DNA of 64,000 bases from Parafannyhessea umbonata (lineage in GTDB: Bacteria > Actinomycetota > Coriobacteriia > Coriobacteriales > Atopobiaceae). Position 1 is the stretch's first letter. Each line of letters starts with the position of its first letter. Of this stretch, positions 52,208 to 61,214 are shown one piece after another. The notes beneath the pieces are model-generated. The model had not been told where the DNA came from. It did no database searches and worked only from the letters and a program-made list of their open reading frames with translations. The position numbers were made by a program, and so were the translations under genes. The DNA is taken from NCBI RefSeq assembly GCF_900111255.1, contig NZ_FOGP01000002.1, positions 335,306-399,305 of the forward strand, read 5' to 3'.

Positions 52208-54283
52208 CTACGTCTCCGTCAAGGCGGCCCTTGTGCCCTCCGTCGCCATCTTCTTCAGGTGATTTCGCAGCCCCTCGTCAACCGCAAAGATATACAGGCC
52301 GTGGACGCCTCGCTTCAGAAGCACGTTGAGCTCGTTTCTGAGGTTTGCCTCGGGACGGTCGCTGCCATCAATGGCCTTACTGTTCTTGCTCTTGTTCTTG
52401 TTGAAGACCACCTTGCCGTCGCGATACTCGACAGACGGGCCGACGATCACGCCAGCAAAGTTCAGGTCGAAGCCCTGGATGGTATAGGTCGACCCGCACT
52501 CCCCCAGCGTGTGGTCCTGCTCGGCCCAAGACTTTCCGCGAACGTCCTCTCCCGGTTCGTGCTTCAGCTGATAGTTCCATGGCATACTGAAGAGCCTGCC
52601 CTGGGCGCGCAGCTCCTCCCTGCGCTCATCGAGCAAGGGATCCTCGTCAGCAGAGACCCAGCCGACACCCTCCTGGACGATCTCGACGTTCCACGTCTCG
52701 CCCTCGGCCGGGGCCTTCCCGTCCTTGTACTCCCAGTCATATGTCGCCAGCACGCGGGAAAGCCCGTGATCCGTGTCGTCCACCATACGACCAGAGGAGT
52801 CAAACGTTATTGCCTTGTCCTCGACAGCTCGCTGGAGCTCGAAGGGCGAGTCGAACACCTTGATTTCGTAAGGCCGGTGCCCGTCCGCAGGAGAATCCTT
52901 CGGGATGGGCCCGATGCCCCGCCCCGCCGCAAAGTCGTCAATCCACGCGACGACCTCCTCGCACGCGTCGATTCGGTATTGCTGCTCAAGCATGATGTTG
53001 GTGACCCGGCAGTCTGCAGGCCCAATTTGCACCGTGCGCTTGAGTCCGACCGTCTTTCCCCCGTCAAAGCGCTCTTTGGGAAAGAGAAGGTCGCGCATCT
53101 CCCGCCCGATCTCCTGCTCCTTCCTGAGCACCTGGTTGGGATCATAGACCGCAACGACTACCCGGGCACGACGCATCACGTCGATCAGCATGTTCCTCGA
53201 CCCGCGGTAACTCTGGTTTCCAGCTGTCAGCAGCAGGTGTGCCTCGTCGATGAGCGCAACGTCCACGGGGTCCGCGGGAAAGTCCTGCCTGTCGAGCCCC
53301 TTGCCATGGCCCGACTCGGAATGCTTGTTGATGAACTCGGTGGGCTTCATGACCACCACGCCGCTCTTGCCCTGCAGGCCGAGCCTCAGCATGATCGAGT
53401 TGTAGACGGTCACCTGCTCGTTGTGGTTGACAAGCAGGACCGCGGAGCCCTTCTCACGCGCAGACGACTCGTCTTCCTCATAGTCACGAGCACCAAGCTC
53501 GGCAAACTCGTTCTGGAGCCGATAGAAGAGGTGACTCAAAAGGACGGTCTTGCCCGTTCCCGCGACCCCCTCGACCAGAATGAGCGCCCCGCCGGGCTGG
53601 GCGTCCGACCCAAGCGCAGCCTTGACCTGCTCCAGGATGGTCCCCTCGGCCTCGCGCTGCTCTGGCCCCAGGCAGTGGAACGGCGACGCCTTGAAGATCG
53701 CCGAGTCACGAATGATCGACTCCGCAGGGAACAGCTCTGGGTCGTCCCCGTTCAGCTTACGCCAAATCTGGGACGTGAGCCTGGGCAGCTCCTTGCGAGT
53801 GTAGTAGTCATCCTGCGGGTTGCCACGAGAGTTGACCAGGCTGACCCGCTGGGCCCCGGAGGCCAGGATGTAGCTCATGAAGGTGTTCTCGAGGTCGAGC
53901 GTGAGCGACTTGTTGAAGTGGCTGTGGGCGATGACGTACATGGACGCATCGTCCGCATGGTTGATGACCCGCCACTTCCGACGGTTGCTCTCGGTCTTGT
54001 AGCTAGTCTCGTCCGAATAGTGCTCGACGGTGCGCCGCTCGATGGAGTTGGTCTCGCCAACGTAGACAACGAGTTCCTCGGCCTGGCTCCCATGGCCACC
54101 ACGACCTCGCACGGCGTCCTTAGCGCGAATGATGTAGACGGTTGGGTACCGCTTGAGGTGGCGGCGGTCGCGACCATCAAGCTCGTGGCCCGCCACGTCC
54201 TCGCTCACCTCGTCGACCAGCTGGCCGACGACTCCCTCGTCATTTCGGTAGGCGACCTTGATAACAACCGGCGTCTCGGCCAC
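52208..54283 (-). CDS. GIY-YIG nuclease/DUF2075 DNA-RNA helicase fusion
   Basis: 691 residues. The N-terminal GIY-YIG-like domain (about 45-130) has YPTVYIIRAKDA and VVYVGETNSIERR. The DUF2075/Schlafen-group-3-like helicase core follows, with Walker A VEGVAGTGKTVLL near residue 241, DEAH-type Walker B VALIDEAHLLL near 344, and the C-terminal TYTIQGFDLNFAGVIVG. Such fusions are found in accessory and defence gene clusters. A direct role in defence is inferred. The GTG at 54283 is chosen because AGGGGAG is nine bases upstream and the next residues look protein-like. A TTG 28 codons further up is not supported. Confidence 0.85.
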   Translation of the reverse strand: MAETPVVIKVAYRNDEGVVGQLVDEVSEDVAGHELDGRDRRHLKRYPTVYIIRAKDAVRGRGGHGSQAEELVVYVGETNSIERRTVEHYSDETSYKTESNRRKWRVINHADDASMYVIAHSHFNKSLTLDLENTFMSYILASGAQRVSLVNSRGNPQDDYYTRKELPRLTSQIWRKLNGDDPELFPAESIIRDSAIFKASPFHCLGPEQREAEGTILEQVKAALGSDAQPGGALILVEGVAGTGKTVLLSHLFYRLQNEFAELGARDYEEDESSAREKGSAVLLVNHNEQVTVYNSIMLRLGLQGKSGVVVMKPTEFINKHSESGHGKGLDRQDFPADPVDVALIDEAHLLLTAGNQSYRGSRNMLIDVMRRARVVVAVYDPNQVLRKEQEIGREMRDLLFPKERFDGGKTVGLKRTVQIGPADCRVTNIMLEQQYRIDACEEVVAWIDDFAAGRGIGPIPKDSPADGHRPYEIKVFDSPFELQRAVEDKAITFDSSGRMVDDTDHGLSRVLATYDWEYKDGKAPAEGETWNVEIVQEGVGWVSADEDPLLDERREELRAQGRLFSMPWNYQLKHEPGEDVRGKSWAEQDHTLGECGSTYTIQGFDLNFAGVIVGPSVEYRDGKVVFNKNKSKNSKAIDGSDRPEANLRNELNVLLKRGVHGLYIFAVDEGLRNHLKKMATEGTRAALTET

Positions 54284-54419
54284 GCGCGTCTCAACTCCCC
54301 TGCTCGGACAAATGGTCTCAGCTCGTGCGCCGCGCCCGCCGACCCCCTCGCCGGCACACGAACTCAATCGTATACGTTACCGCCTATGGGACAAGAGGTG
54401 CAGCGGTGCCGACAGTCAC

Positions 54420-55826
54420 CTAGCCGTCAAGTTCCGGGTTATAGACGCAGCACTGCTCGGGCGAGCGCTTTGCGCGATAGAGCGCGCGGTCCGCGCAGGA
54501 AAGCAGGTCGCGGTCGTAGCCATGCTCGCCAAACGCCACGCCGGCGCTGACGGAAACCACAGGGATGCCGTTATCGCGGATGCTCAGGAGCTGATTGATT
54601 GCGTCGACGCGCCTCAGGAGCTTGCCTTGAAAGGAGGACGGGCAGTCGCGAAGTATGACGGCGAACTCGTCGCCGCCCAAGCGGATCACCTTGTCGCCCG
54701 AGCGCATGCTCGACACGAGGGCACGGGCGACCGCACGCAGGACGTCGTCCCCCACGCCATGGCCGAAGCGGTCGTTTATTCCCTTGAATTTGTCGACGTC
54801 GAGCAGCACGACCGCAAGCGGGTCGGAGCAGGAGCGTAGCTCAACCATCAGCGAATCGAGCGCAGAGCGGTTGAGCAGGCCCGTGAGGGCGTCGTGCTCG
54901 GCCCTATACGAGGCGAGCTCCAGGCTTCGCTTCGCCTCGTCGATGTCCTCGATCGAGAAGAGCACCTTTGCCGGCAGCCCCCGCTCGTCGCGCTCGACGA
55001 CGATGACGCGCGCCATGACCCAGCCGACCTCGCCCGTCAGGTACTGCATGGAAACATCGTCCCTGTCGCACAGCGTCCGACGTAGGTTGTCGATGTCCAA
55101 AAAGGCATGCACCTGCTTGAGGTACATGGGATCGACCGTCCCGTCGATGGCAAGGGGAATCTCGGACAGAGGCCCGACGCGAGACTTGGCGCGCCACGAA
55201 TGAAGGCCGTTCTCCACCTCGTGGTAGAGGCCAGCCTCGAAATCCCAGAGGTACATGCCCACGTAAACGGACCTGAGGGCCGCGACCATCCGCTGCTCGA
55301 GTCCCTCGCGCCTATCTATGTGGTTCGCAACGTAGAGCGCGACCGTCCGGAGCACAACGTAGTCACCATCCAGCAAGGAGGGATTGTCGACGGTCAGGTA
55401 GCCCGCCAGGCGCTTACCCGTCCAGAGCGGCGCGATCAGGAGACTCTCGAGGCCCCAGACCTCCAGCAGGCGGCACTTCTGGGGAGACTCCTTGCCAGAG
55501 TGGCACGCCCCCCTGCTGATGAGCGAGACGCAGTCGTCGGCCATGGTCTCGGACCAGGCCGAGAAGTCCACCGCTCGCATGCCGTCAAGCTCGTCGAGCT
55601 GGCTGGGGACGCCCTCTCGGCACCACTCGCACGCGTCCTCCACAGAACCGCTTGCATGATCGAACTCGAAAACGTATGCGCGGTCACCGCCGTAGTGCTC
55701 GCCCAGAGCGGCCAGAATCTCTTGAATGGCATCGTCGGTATCGAATCCGTGGCTCAGCGCATCCAGGCAGCGCTGCAGCGAGCCTTTGATCCGCGAGTCG
55801 CTGGACTTGGCAGAAACGTCTTCCAT
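54420..55826 (-). CDS. GAF-PAS-like-GGDEF diguanylate cyclase
   Basis: 468 residues, soluble. A GAF sensor domain (about 20-190; RAYVFEFDHASG, LLIAPLWTGKRLAGYL) is followed by a PAS-like segment (about 200-300) and a GGDEF domain with RLGGDEFAV near residue 384 and LDVDKFKGINDRFGH. Full active-site residues are present. The ATG at 55826 follows GGGAGG. It lies near, but is not clearly in an operon with, the DUF2075 gene. It is one of four c-di-GMP metabolism genes in the window. Confidence 0.9.
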   Translation of the reverse strand: MEDVSAKSSDSRIKGSLQRCLDALSHGFDTDDAIQEILAALGEHYGGDRAYVFEFDHASGSVEDACEWCREGVPSQLDELDGMRAVDFSAWSETMADDCVSLISRGACHSGKESPQKCRLLEVWGLESLLIAPLWTGKRLAGYLTVDNPSLLDGDYVVLRTVALYVANHIDRREGLEQRMVAALRSVYVGMYLWDFEAGLYHEVENGLHSWRAKSRVGPLSEIPLAIDGTVDPMYLKQVHAFLDIDNLRRTLCDRDDVSMQYLTGEVGWVMARVIVVERDERGLPAKVLFSIEDIDEAKRSLELASYRAEHDALTGLLNRSALDSLMVELRSCSDPLAVVLLDVDKFKGINDRFGHGVGDDVLRAVARALVSSMRSGDKVIRLGGDEFAVILRDCPSSFQGKLLRRVDAINQLLSIRDNGIPVVSVSAGVAFGEHGYDRDLLSCADRALYRAKRSPEQCCVYNPELDG

Positions 55827-56017
55827 ACAGCCTCCCTGTAAAGAGTCGGCCGACCTCATACAGAAGGATATCCCCCGCCCGTCCTCAGCTGCACCGAGGC
55901 CCGGGCGCCAATCCATCGAGCGCAACAACACATCCGCCTGCGGCCATCGCACGTGGCCGCCATCCGGCTGCGGCTGCTCCGCCGGATGCCGCGAGCAAGC
56001 GCGGGCGAGGCGCTTCT

Positions 56018-56806
56018 CTACCAGCGAAGTGACAGGCAGGTGATGCTGCCGTCAATCTTGCGGTACTCGCTCATGTCAACGGTGGCGACGTCGTAGCCCC
56101 ACTCCTCGAGCTGCGCCTGCACGCGCGGGTAGCCGGCGGCCATGATGACCTTGTCGTTGATGCGGACGCAGTCTGCGCCGTAGGCCTCCTCGTCGGGAAC
56201 CTCGAAGACGTTCCTGAACTGGCCGCGGCGGTACGCCGGCGCGGCCTTGAACTCGCCGGAGACCAGCAGGTTGCCGTCCTCGACGTAGGTGCCGCCGGTC
56301 TTGAGGTGCAGGATGTGCTCGACGGGCACCTGCTCGGCGGTGTAGCCCCACTCAGCCAGGAAGCCGGCGAACTGGCGGAAGCCCTCGTCGTTGGTGCGCG
56401 ACGAGCGCCCCACGTAGTAGTGGTCGTCCACCATCATGACGTCGCCACCCTCGAGCGTGGCCGGCGCGCTCAGCCGCTTGATCTGGTCGGGCGAGAAGAA
56501 TTCCCTCAGCGTCGGCAGCATGAGCTCCGCCTCCGCGCGGCGGCTGTCGGTCGCAGGAATGTCCACCACGACGCCCTTGGGCGTGATGACGCAGGTGTCC
56601 TCGACGAAGACGCTGTCCGGATAGCCCTCGAGCGCGGGGAGCACCGTCACCTCGACGCCCGCGCCCTCTAGGGCCGCAACGTAGTCGTCGTGCTGCTCGA
56701 GCGCCAGCTCGTAGTCAGGCTTGCCCAGCTGGGGGTTGGTGGTGATGCCCTCTATCAGACGCCTGCACGGGCGGCGGACGATCGCGTGCGAGAAGTTGCT
56801 GGCCAT
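56018..56806 (-). CDS. Dimethylarginine dimethylaminohydrolase-like amidinotransferase-fold hydrolase
   Basis: 262 residues. The beta/alpha-propeller motifs are FVEDTCVITP, TLEGGDVMMVDDHYYVGRSSRTN, HLKTGGTYVEDGN (catalytic His near residue 167) and the nucleophile Cys 257 in the C-terminal SITCLSLRW. The closest pattern is DDAH, which hydrolyses methylated arginine to citrulline and an amine, but arginine-deiminase-like activity is possible. AGGAAGG precedes the ATG at 56806. It is downstream of the Gfo/Idh gene on the same strand after 185 bases. Confidence 0.87.
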   Translation of the reverse strand: MASNFSHAIVRRPCRRLIEGITTNPQLGKPDYELALEQHDDYVAALEGAGVEVTVLPALEGYPDSVFVEDTCVITPKGVVVDIPATDSRRAEAELMLPTLREFFSPDQIKRLSAPATLEGGDVMMVDDHYYVGRSSRTNDEGFRQFAGFLAEWGYTAEQVPVEHILHLKTGGTYVEDGNLLVSGEFKAAPAYRRGQFRNVFEVPDEEAYGADCVRINDKVIMAAGYPRVQAQLEEWGYDVATVDMSEYRKIDGSITCLSLRW

Positions 56807-56991
56807 GGGTCTTCCTTCCTCTGCCATGCCTGCCGAGGAGCCCGTCCCCGGCGTCGGTTTGACGTGCGAAGCATACGACTCGCCCGGCGCCAGGCCCGCC
56901 GCGCAGGCGCGGGAGTTACGAATTCGATACGCAGCACCATCCGTCCGGCGGACGTCACGTCGCCGCGTACGGCATCGCCCGCAGCAAAGCG

Positions 56992-58035
56992 CTATCGGGC
57001 ACGGGGAAAGCCCGCACGCACGGCATCCAGGATCTGGGCGCAGCGCACGGACGCACCGTGCGGCATGACCGGCGACTCGACAGTGCCCGTGCGCACCATC
57101 CGGTTGAAGTGCTCGAGCTCGCCGAAGAAGTCGTCCACCACGTAGGGCGCGTCGATGCGCCGTGGCTCCTCCCCCGCGACCAGGACCGTGGCGGCCTGGG
57201 GGCGGTGCAGGTCCTCCACCACGATGCGGCCGCGCTCTCCCACGATCTCGCAGCGGCGCGGCTTGGCCCTGTCCATGGCGCACTCGAGCAACGCGGGAAC
57301 GCCACCCAGCTTGAGTCGAGCGCCCACGTAGGCGTCGACGGTCGCGCCGCCATCGTCGCAGCCCCGGGCGGGAACGGTGGCGACGTCGACGGACTCGAGC
57401 GCGATCGCTCCGGGAAGAAGTGCCTCCAGCCACGAGGCGCAGTATATCCCGCAGTCCAGAAGCGTCCCTCCCTGCACGGAATCGAAGATGTAGCTGCTAT
57501 TTGAGTCGCGGAAGTGCTGCAGCGCGTCGTTGCACAGGCTCGCCTCGACCGAGCGCACCCTGCCGACGACGCCGACCGAGACCTCCCGCATGACCTCTCG
57601 CGCCGCGGGAGTGAAGCGCGCCTTCATGGCCTCCATGAAGGGCACCCCGGCCTCGCGCGCGGCGGCCGTGATACGCCGGGCGTCCTCGGAGCTCAGGGCC
57701 AGGGGCTTCTCGCACAGCACGGGCTTTCCGGCAGAGAGGGCCCTCAGGCACCACTCAAGGTGCATGCCGTGGGGAAGCGCAAGGTAGACCGCATCGACCC
57801 TGGAGTCGGCCAGCAGCTCGTCGTGGCTTCCGTAGCCACGGGCGCCCGCAGCCCCAACCTGGTCCAAGAACACGTCGGCCCGCTCCTTGGTCCGACGGCT
57901 CGCGGCCACTAGGACGCTGTCCTCGGACGCCGCGACGCTCGCGGCAAAGCGACGGGCGATCCCGCCCGCGCCCAGGATGCCCCAGCGAACCGGCGCGAGG
58001 CACCTCCCCCTTGGCATTTCCTGCGTCTTTGGCAT
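56992..58035 (-). CDS. Gfo/Idh/MocA-family oxidoreductase
   Basis: 347 residues. The Rossmann NAD(P) fold starts with WGILGAGGIARRFAAS near residue 18. The family Lys motif is CEKPLALS near residue 108, and GGTLLDCGIYCASWL fits the C-terminal substrate domain. The substrate is presumably a sugar or polyol derivative but is not predictable. AAGGGGG precedes the ATG at 58035. A 15-bp palindrome 95 bases upstream lies in the divergent region shared with the HD-GYP gene. Confidence 0.9.
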   Translation of the reverse strand: MPKTQEMPRGRCLAPVRWGILGAGGIARRFAASVAASEDSVLVAASRRTKERADVFLDQVGAAGARGYGSHDELLADSRVDAVYLALPHGMHLEWCLRALSAGKPVLCEKPLALSSEDARRITAAAREAGVPFMEAMKARFTPAAREVMREVSVGVVGRVRSVEASLCNDALQHFRDSNSSYIFDSVQGGTLLDCGIYCASWLEALLPGAIALESVDVATVPARGCDDGGATVDAYVGARLKLGGVPALLECAMDRAKPRRCEIVGERGRIVVEDLHRPQAATVLVAGEEPRRIDAPYVVDDFFGELEHFNRMVRTGTVESPVMPHGASVRCAQILDAVRAGFPRAR

Positions 58036-58129
58036 GGCCGCCCCCTTCTGTCAGGCCACCCGTGCGAACAAGTCTCTCTGTCGCATGGTACCCCAGGGCG
58101 TTCGGCAGAAAAACCTGCTACGGAAACGC

Positions 58130-58144
58130 GATAGTCAGACTATC
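58130..58144. promoter_or_regulatory. Perfect palindrome GATAGTC-A-GACTATC, candidate operator
   Basis: 7-bp arms around a central A in the divergent promoter region between the Gfo/Idh and HD-GYP genes, just upstream of an A/T-rich stretch. Confidence 0.45.
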
Positions 58145-58226
58145 ATTATTTGGCCGATTACGGTAACATTTTTACGAACGGGGTCTTTTGTCAAACCCCT
58201 CAAGGCGGGAGTCGGGTAAGACAGAA

Positions 58227-59900
58227 ATGGACACGCTCAAGCGCTATTGGCGCGACCTACATGAGTCAATCTACGTCGGCGTCGCCGAGCGGGTCATCTG
58301 CAACGTCACGGCCGTCGTCGCAGTCGTGATCACCCTGTTCGCCCTCGTGTCGGTCATCCTCAACGTCGCCACAGGCAGACGCGAGATGATGCTCAGCGGT
58401 GTGATCTTCACCTTCTGCGGGGCCATAGCGACCTGGCTGAGCGCCATCAAGAGGAGCCGCTTCGCCGCATCCTTGCTCATCCTGGTCACTTGCGCCCTCG
58501 GATTCACCTACTACGCCATCCAAGGCTCCAACAACGGATTCGCCATTCTCTGGGTCATGCTGCTTCCCCTGGGAACCATGTACTTCTGCGACGTCATCGT
58601 GGGAGTCTACGCGTCGCTCCTGTTCGAGCTCCTGTTCGTCGTCCTGTTCTGGTCGCCACTCAGCGCGTACGTGTCCTCCAACTACACGACGACCTTCGTC
58701 ACGCACTTCCCGATCCTGTTCCTGCTCAACGTGATCATGAGCGCCTGCGCCATGATCGAGTACCACCTGAGCGCCCTGGGCCGCCTGCGCATCGCCAACG
58801 GCCTGCACGACGAGGTGGAGCGCCTGACCCGCAAGGACCGCGAGCGCCTGCGGCAGATGGAGCTCATGAGCGAGGAAGCTGTCCAGACGCTGGCGACCGT
58901 GGTCGATGCCAAGGACCGCTACACGCAGGGCCACTCCCACCGCGTCGCGGAATACTCGGTGCTTCTCGCCCGCGAGCTGGGCCTTCCCGAAGACGAGGTC
59001 AATGTGCTGCGCCTCGAGGCGCTCCTGCACGACGTGGGCAAGATCGGCATCCCCGACACCATCCTCAACAAGCCCGGCAGCCTGACCGAGATCGAGTACG
59101 GCATCATCCAGTCCCACACCGAGCAGGGCGCCGACATCCTGTCGCACGCCAGCACCATCCCAGGAGCCAAAGACGTCGCTCTGAGCCACCACGAGCGCTA
59201 CGACGGGAAGGGCTACCCCCATCGCCTTAGCGGAGAAGAGATTCCGCCGCACGCCCGGCTCGTCTGCGTGTGCGACGCCTACGACGCCATGCGCTCGGAC
59301 CGCATCTACCGAAACGCCATCCCCATCGAGACGGTGCGCGAGCGCATGGTCGAGGGCCGCGGCGCGCAGTTCGACCCCACTTACCTGGACGCCTTCATCC
59401 GGCTCCTGGACGGCGGCGCGCTTGCGGCCGTCGAGTCGAAGCAGGTCGTGGAATCACCCCTCTACAGCGACGAGAGCCCGGACTCGCTCAGGATGGTCGA
59501 CGAGTTCCTCTCGCACGTGGTCGCCACCGACAAGCGCAACGCCTACAGCATCTCGCGCGACGAGTTTGCCGAGCTCTGCGCCTGCATGCGCACCATCAGC
59601 AGGTGCCAGGGGCGCGAGCTGACGCCCATCATGGTGAGCCTGAGGCCGCGCGAGGGAGCCAGCGTGAACATCAATCGCGAGAAGAACGCGGTCAACGCGA
59701 TGGAGCTCGCCATCCGCAAGACGGCGGACACCGAGGTCATCTGTGCTACCTGCTCGCAGACCCAGACCATCGCCCTCTTCCCCAGGACCGAGGGGCAAGG
59801 CGACGTGAAGGTCCTCATGGAGCATGTCTTCTCGAACTTCTACAAGATCTTCGACGGCAGCGAGTTCGAGCTCGACTACGAGGTCTTCGAGGCGGAGTAG
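58227..59900 (+). CDS. Membrane-anchored HD-GYP c-di-GMP phosphodiesterase
   Basis: 557 residues. Five to six hydrophobic helices (about 30-185), a short linking helix, then an HD-GYP domain with LLHDVGKIGIPD near residue 267 and HHERYDGKGYPHRL at about 320-333, so hydrolysis of c-di-GMP is expected. A C-terminal extension of about 180 residues has no recognised family. The ATG at 58227 is favoured (GGTAAGACAG in front) over a TTG 13 codons upstream. It is divergent from the Gfo/Idh gene. Confidence 0.9.
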   Translation: MDTLKRYWRDLHESIYVGVAERVICNVTAVVAVVITLFALVSVILNVATGRREMMLSGVIFTFCGAIATWLSAIKRSRFAASLLILVTCALGFTYYAIQGSNNGFAILWVMLLPLGTMYFCDVIVGVYASLLFELLFVVLFWSPLSAYVSSNYTTTFVTHFPILFLLNVIMSACAMIEYHLSALGRLRIANGLHDEVERLTRKDRERLRQMELMSEEAVQTLATVVDAKDRYTQGHSHRVAEYSVLLARELGLPEDEVNVLRLEALLHDVGKIGIPDTILNKPGSLTEIEYGIIQSHTEQGADILSHASTIPGAKDVALSHHERYDGKGYPHRLSGEEIPPHARLVCVCDAYDAMRSDRIYRNAIPIETVRERMVEGRGAQFDPTYLDAFIRLLDGGALAAVESKQVVESPLYSDESPDSLRMVDEFLSHVVATDKRNAYSISRDEFAELCACMRTISRCQGRELTPIMVSLRPREGASVNINREKNAVNAMELAIRKTADTEVICATCSQTQTIALFPRTEGQGDVKVLMEHVFSNFYKIFDGSEFELDYEVFEAE

Positions 59901-59940
59901 CGCACGGGCAGGCCCCTGCCAGCGGACGGCCAGTAGCGCC

Positions 59941-60849
59941 CTAGTAGGCAGCCTCTATCTGACGCATGCGCTCCAACAGCCAGCGGTTGGCGGGCACCAG
60001 GATGCCATGGCGCTCGGCGCGGCGAATCACCTCTCCGGCAAACTCGTCCACCTCGCTGGGCACGCGGTTGATGCGGTCCTGTCCCATCGAGGGCGTCGAT
60101 CCCTGGTCAAGCCCGAGCTCAAGCTCGATGGACACGTTTATGACGTGGTCGTCCAGCTCCACGCCCTCGGCGCGGGCGAGCGCGACGACCTCACGCATGG
60201 CGGCGACGAGCATGCGGAAGGGCTCTGCCGCCTGGTCTCCCAGGATGCCTCCGTAGGGAAGGCCATATGCGGCACAGCATTGGTTGATGCCCACGTTGAG
60301 CACGAACTTCTCCCACATGGTGCGCCTGATGTCGTTCTCCGCCACAAGCGGGATTCCAGCACGGCCCATGAGCTCGCGCGCACGCTCGAACGTGGCGGCC
60401 GGGGTCCGCTCGAAGCGGCCTACGTGCAGGGCGCCGGGCTTGGTGTAGCTCAGGTCGCAGCCATAGCGCGCGGCGTCCATCCCCCTCGCCACGCAGGGGA
60501 CGACGCGCTCCCAGCCAAAGCGCCCGGCGATGACCTCCTCGCTGCGCACTCCGTTGAGGACCGACACGATGGGCGTGTCGTCGCGAAGGAGCGGGCCCAT
60601 CAGGTCGAGCGCCGCGGAGAGCCCGGTCGCCTTCGTCGCGACGATGACGAGGTCGGCCTTGCCCGCCCGCTCGGGAGTGGCGTCGGCAAAGTCTCGCGGC
60701 TGCCCGTTGACGGTGTAGGCGTCCTTTGCGTGGCGCGCCAGGCGGGCCGCGTCCATAACGAACACCACGGCGTCCCGCCCGAGCTCCGAGCAGACCGCGT
60801 CCGCATACAGAAGGCCCAGTGCCCCCTTGCCGACGATTGCGATGCGCAT
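59941..60849 (-). CDS. panE: 2-dehydropantoate 2-reductase family protein (PanE-like)
   Basis: 302 residues. The NADPH-binding GKGALGLLYA is at the N-terminus; TKATGLSAAL and SVLNGVRSEE follow. The C-terminal helical domain has MWEKFVLNVGINQ with the catalytic Lys and PSEVDEFAGEVIRRA. It would reduce ketopantoate to pantoate for coenzyme A synthesis, although ketopantoate reductase-like paralogues with other 2-keto acid substrates exist and no other pan genes are nearby. GGGGAG lies before the ATG. Confidence 0.88.
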   Translation of the reverse strand: MRIAIVGKGALGLLYADAVCSELGRDAVVFVMDAARLARHAKDAYTVNGQPRDFADATPERAGKADLVIVATKATGLSAALDLMGPLLRDDTPIVSVLNGVRSEEVIAGRFGWERVVPCVARGMDAARYGCDLSYTKPGALHVGRFERTPAATFERARELMGRAGIPLVAENDIRRTMWEKFVLNVGINQCCAAYGLPYGGILGDQAAEPFRMLVAAMREVVALARAEGVELDDHVINVSIELELGLDQGSTPSMGQDRINRVPSEVDEFAGEVIRRAERHGILVPANRWLLERMRQIEAAY

Positions 60850-61214
60850 GCTGGACTCCCCCCGCGGCGCAAGCGCGCCGCCCTCGACTCATCGGCACAA
60901 GCCTACGCCACGTACCGCGACTGACGCCAGAGTGCACGCCCAAGCGTTGCCAAGGCGAAATCTGCCTGCCAGACGCAGGCCGTCAGCCGCACGCAAGCCG
61001 TGTACCAGCGCGAGCGGAACGCCCGGACCAGAGGCCTCGCCGCACAGCCGTCTGTCGCAAAGCTGACGGATAGAGAAAACCGTGAGTTCGCGAGTAGTAC
61101 CCTTAAGGGCACGGGCTCACGGGAGGGCAGCCCAAGCCCCTCTCGCACGTCCAAGCAACAGCCTCGCGCGCAGCCGCGCGCGACACAACCCATTCGGACG
61201 AGAGGGGCTCTACC
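60850..61214. other. Divergent region between PanE-like and flavodiiron genes, 365 bp
   Basis: No ORF is convincing. It holds several inverted repeats: a 7-bp pair 61080-61086/61116-61122, and the strong leader hairpin over 61135-61209 (listed separately). The promoters for the two genes are not resolved. Confidence 0.5.
61135..61209 (+). promoter_or_regulatory. Leader hairpin sequestering the fprA ribosome site
   Basis: 11-bp perfect arms (61135-61145, 61199-61209) enclose a GTCC/GGAC inner pair and a CGCGCG hairpin. The 3' arm contains GAGAGGGG, the Shine-Dalgarno of the flavodiiron gene, six bases before its ATG. Folding would block ribosome binding. Confidence 0.6.

Noticed and set aside
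54284..54367. TTG start 28 codons upstream for the GIY-YIG/DUF2075 gene
   Set aside because: No ribosome site and poor protein character; the GTG at 54283 has AGGGGAG nine bases upstream.
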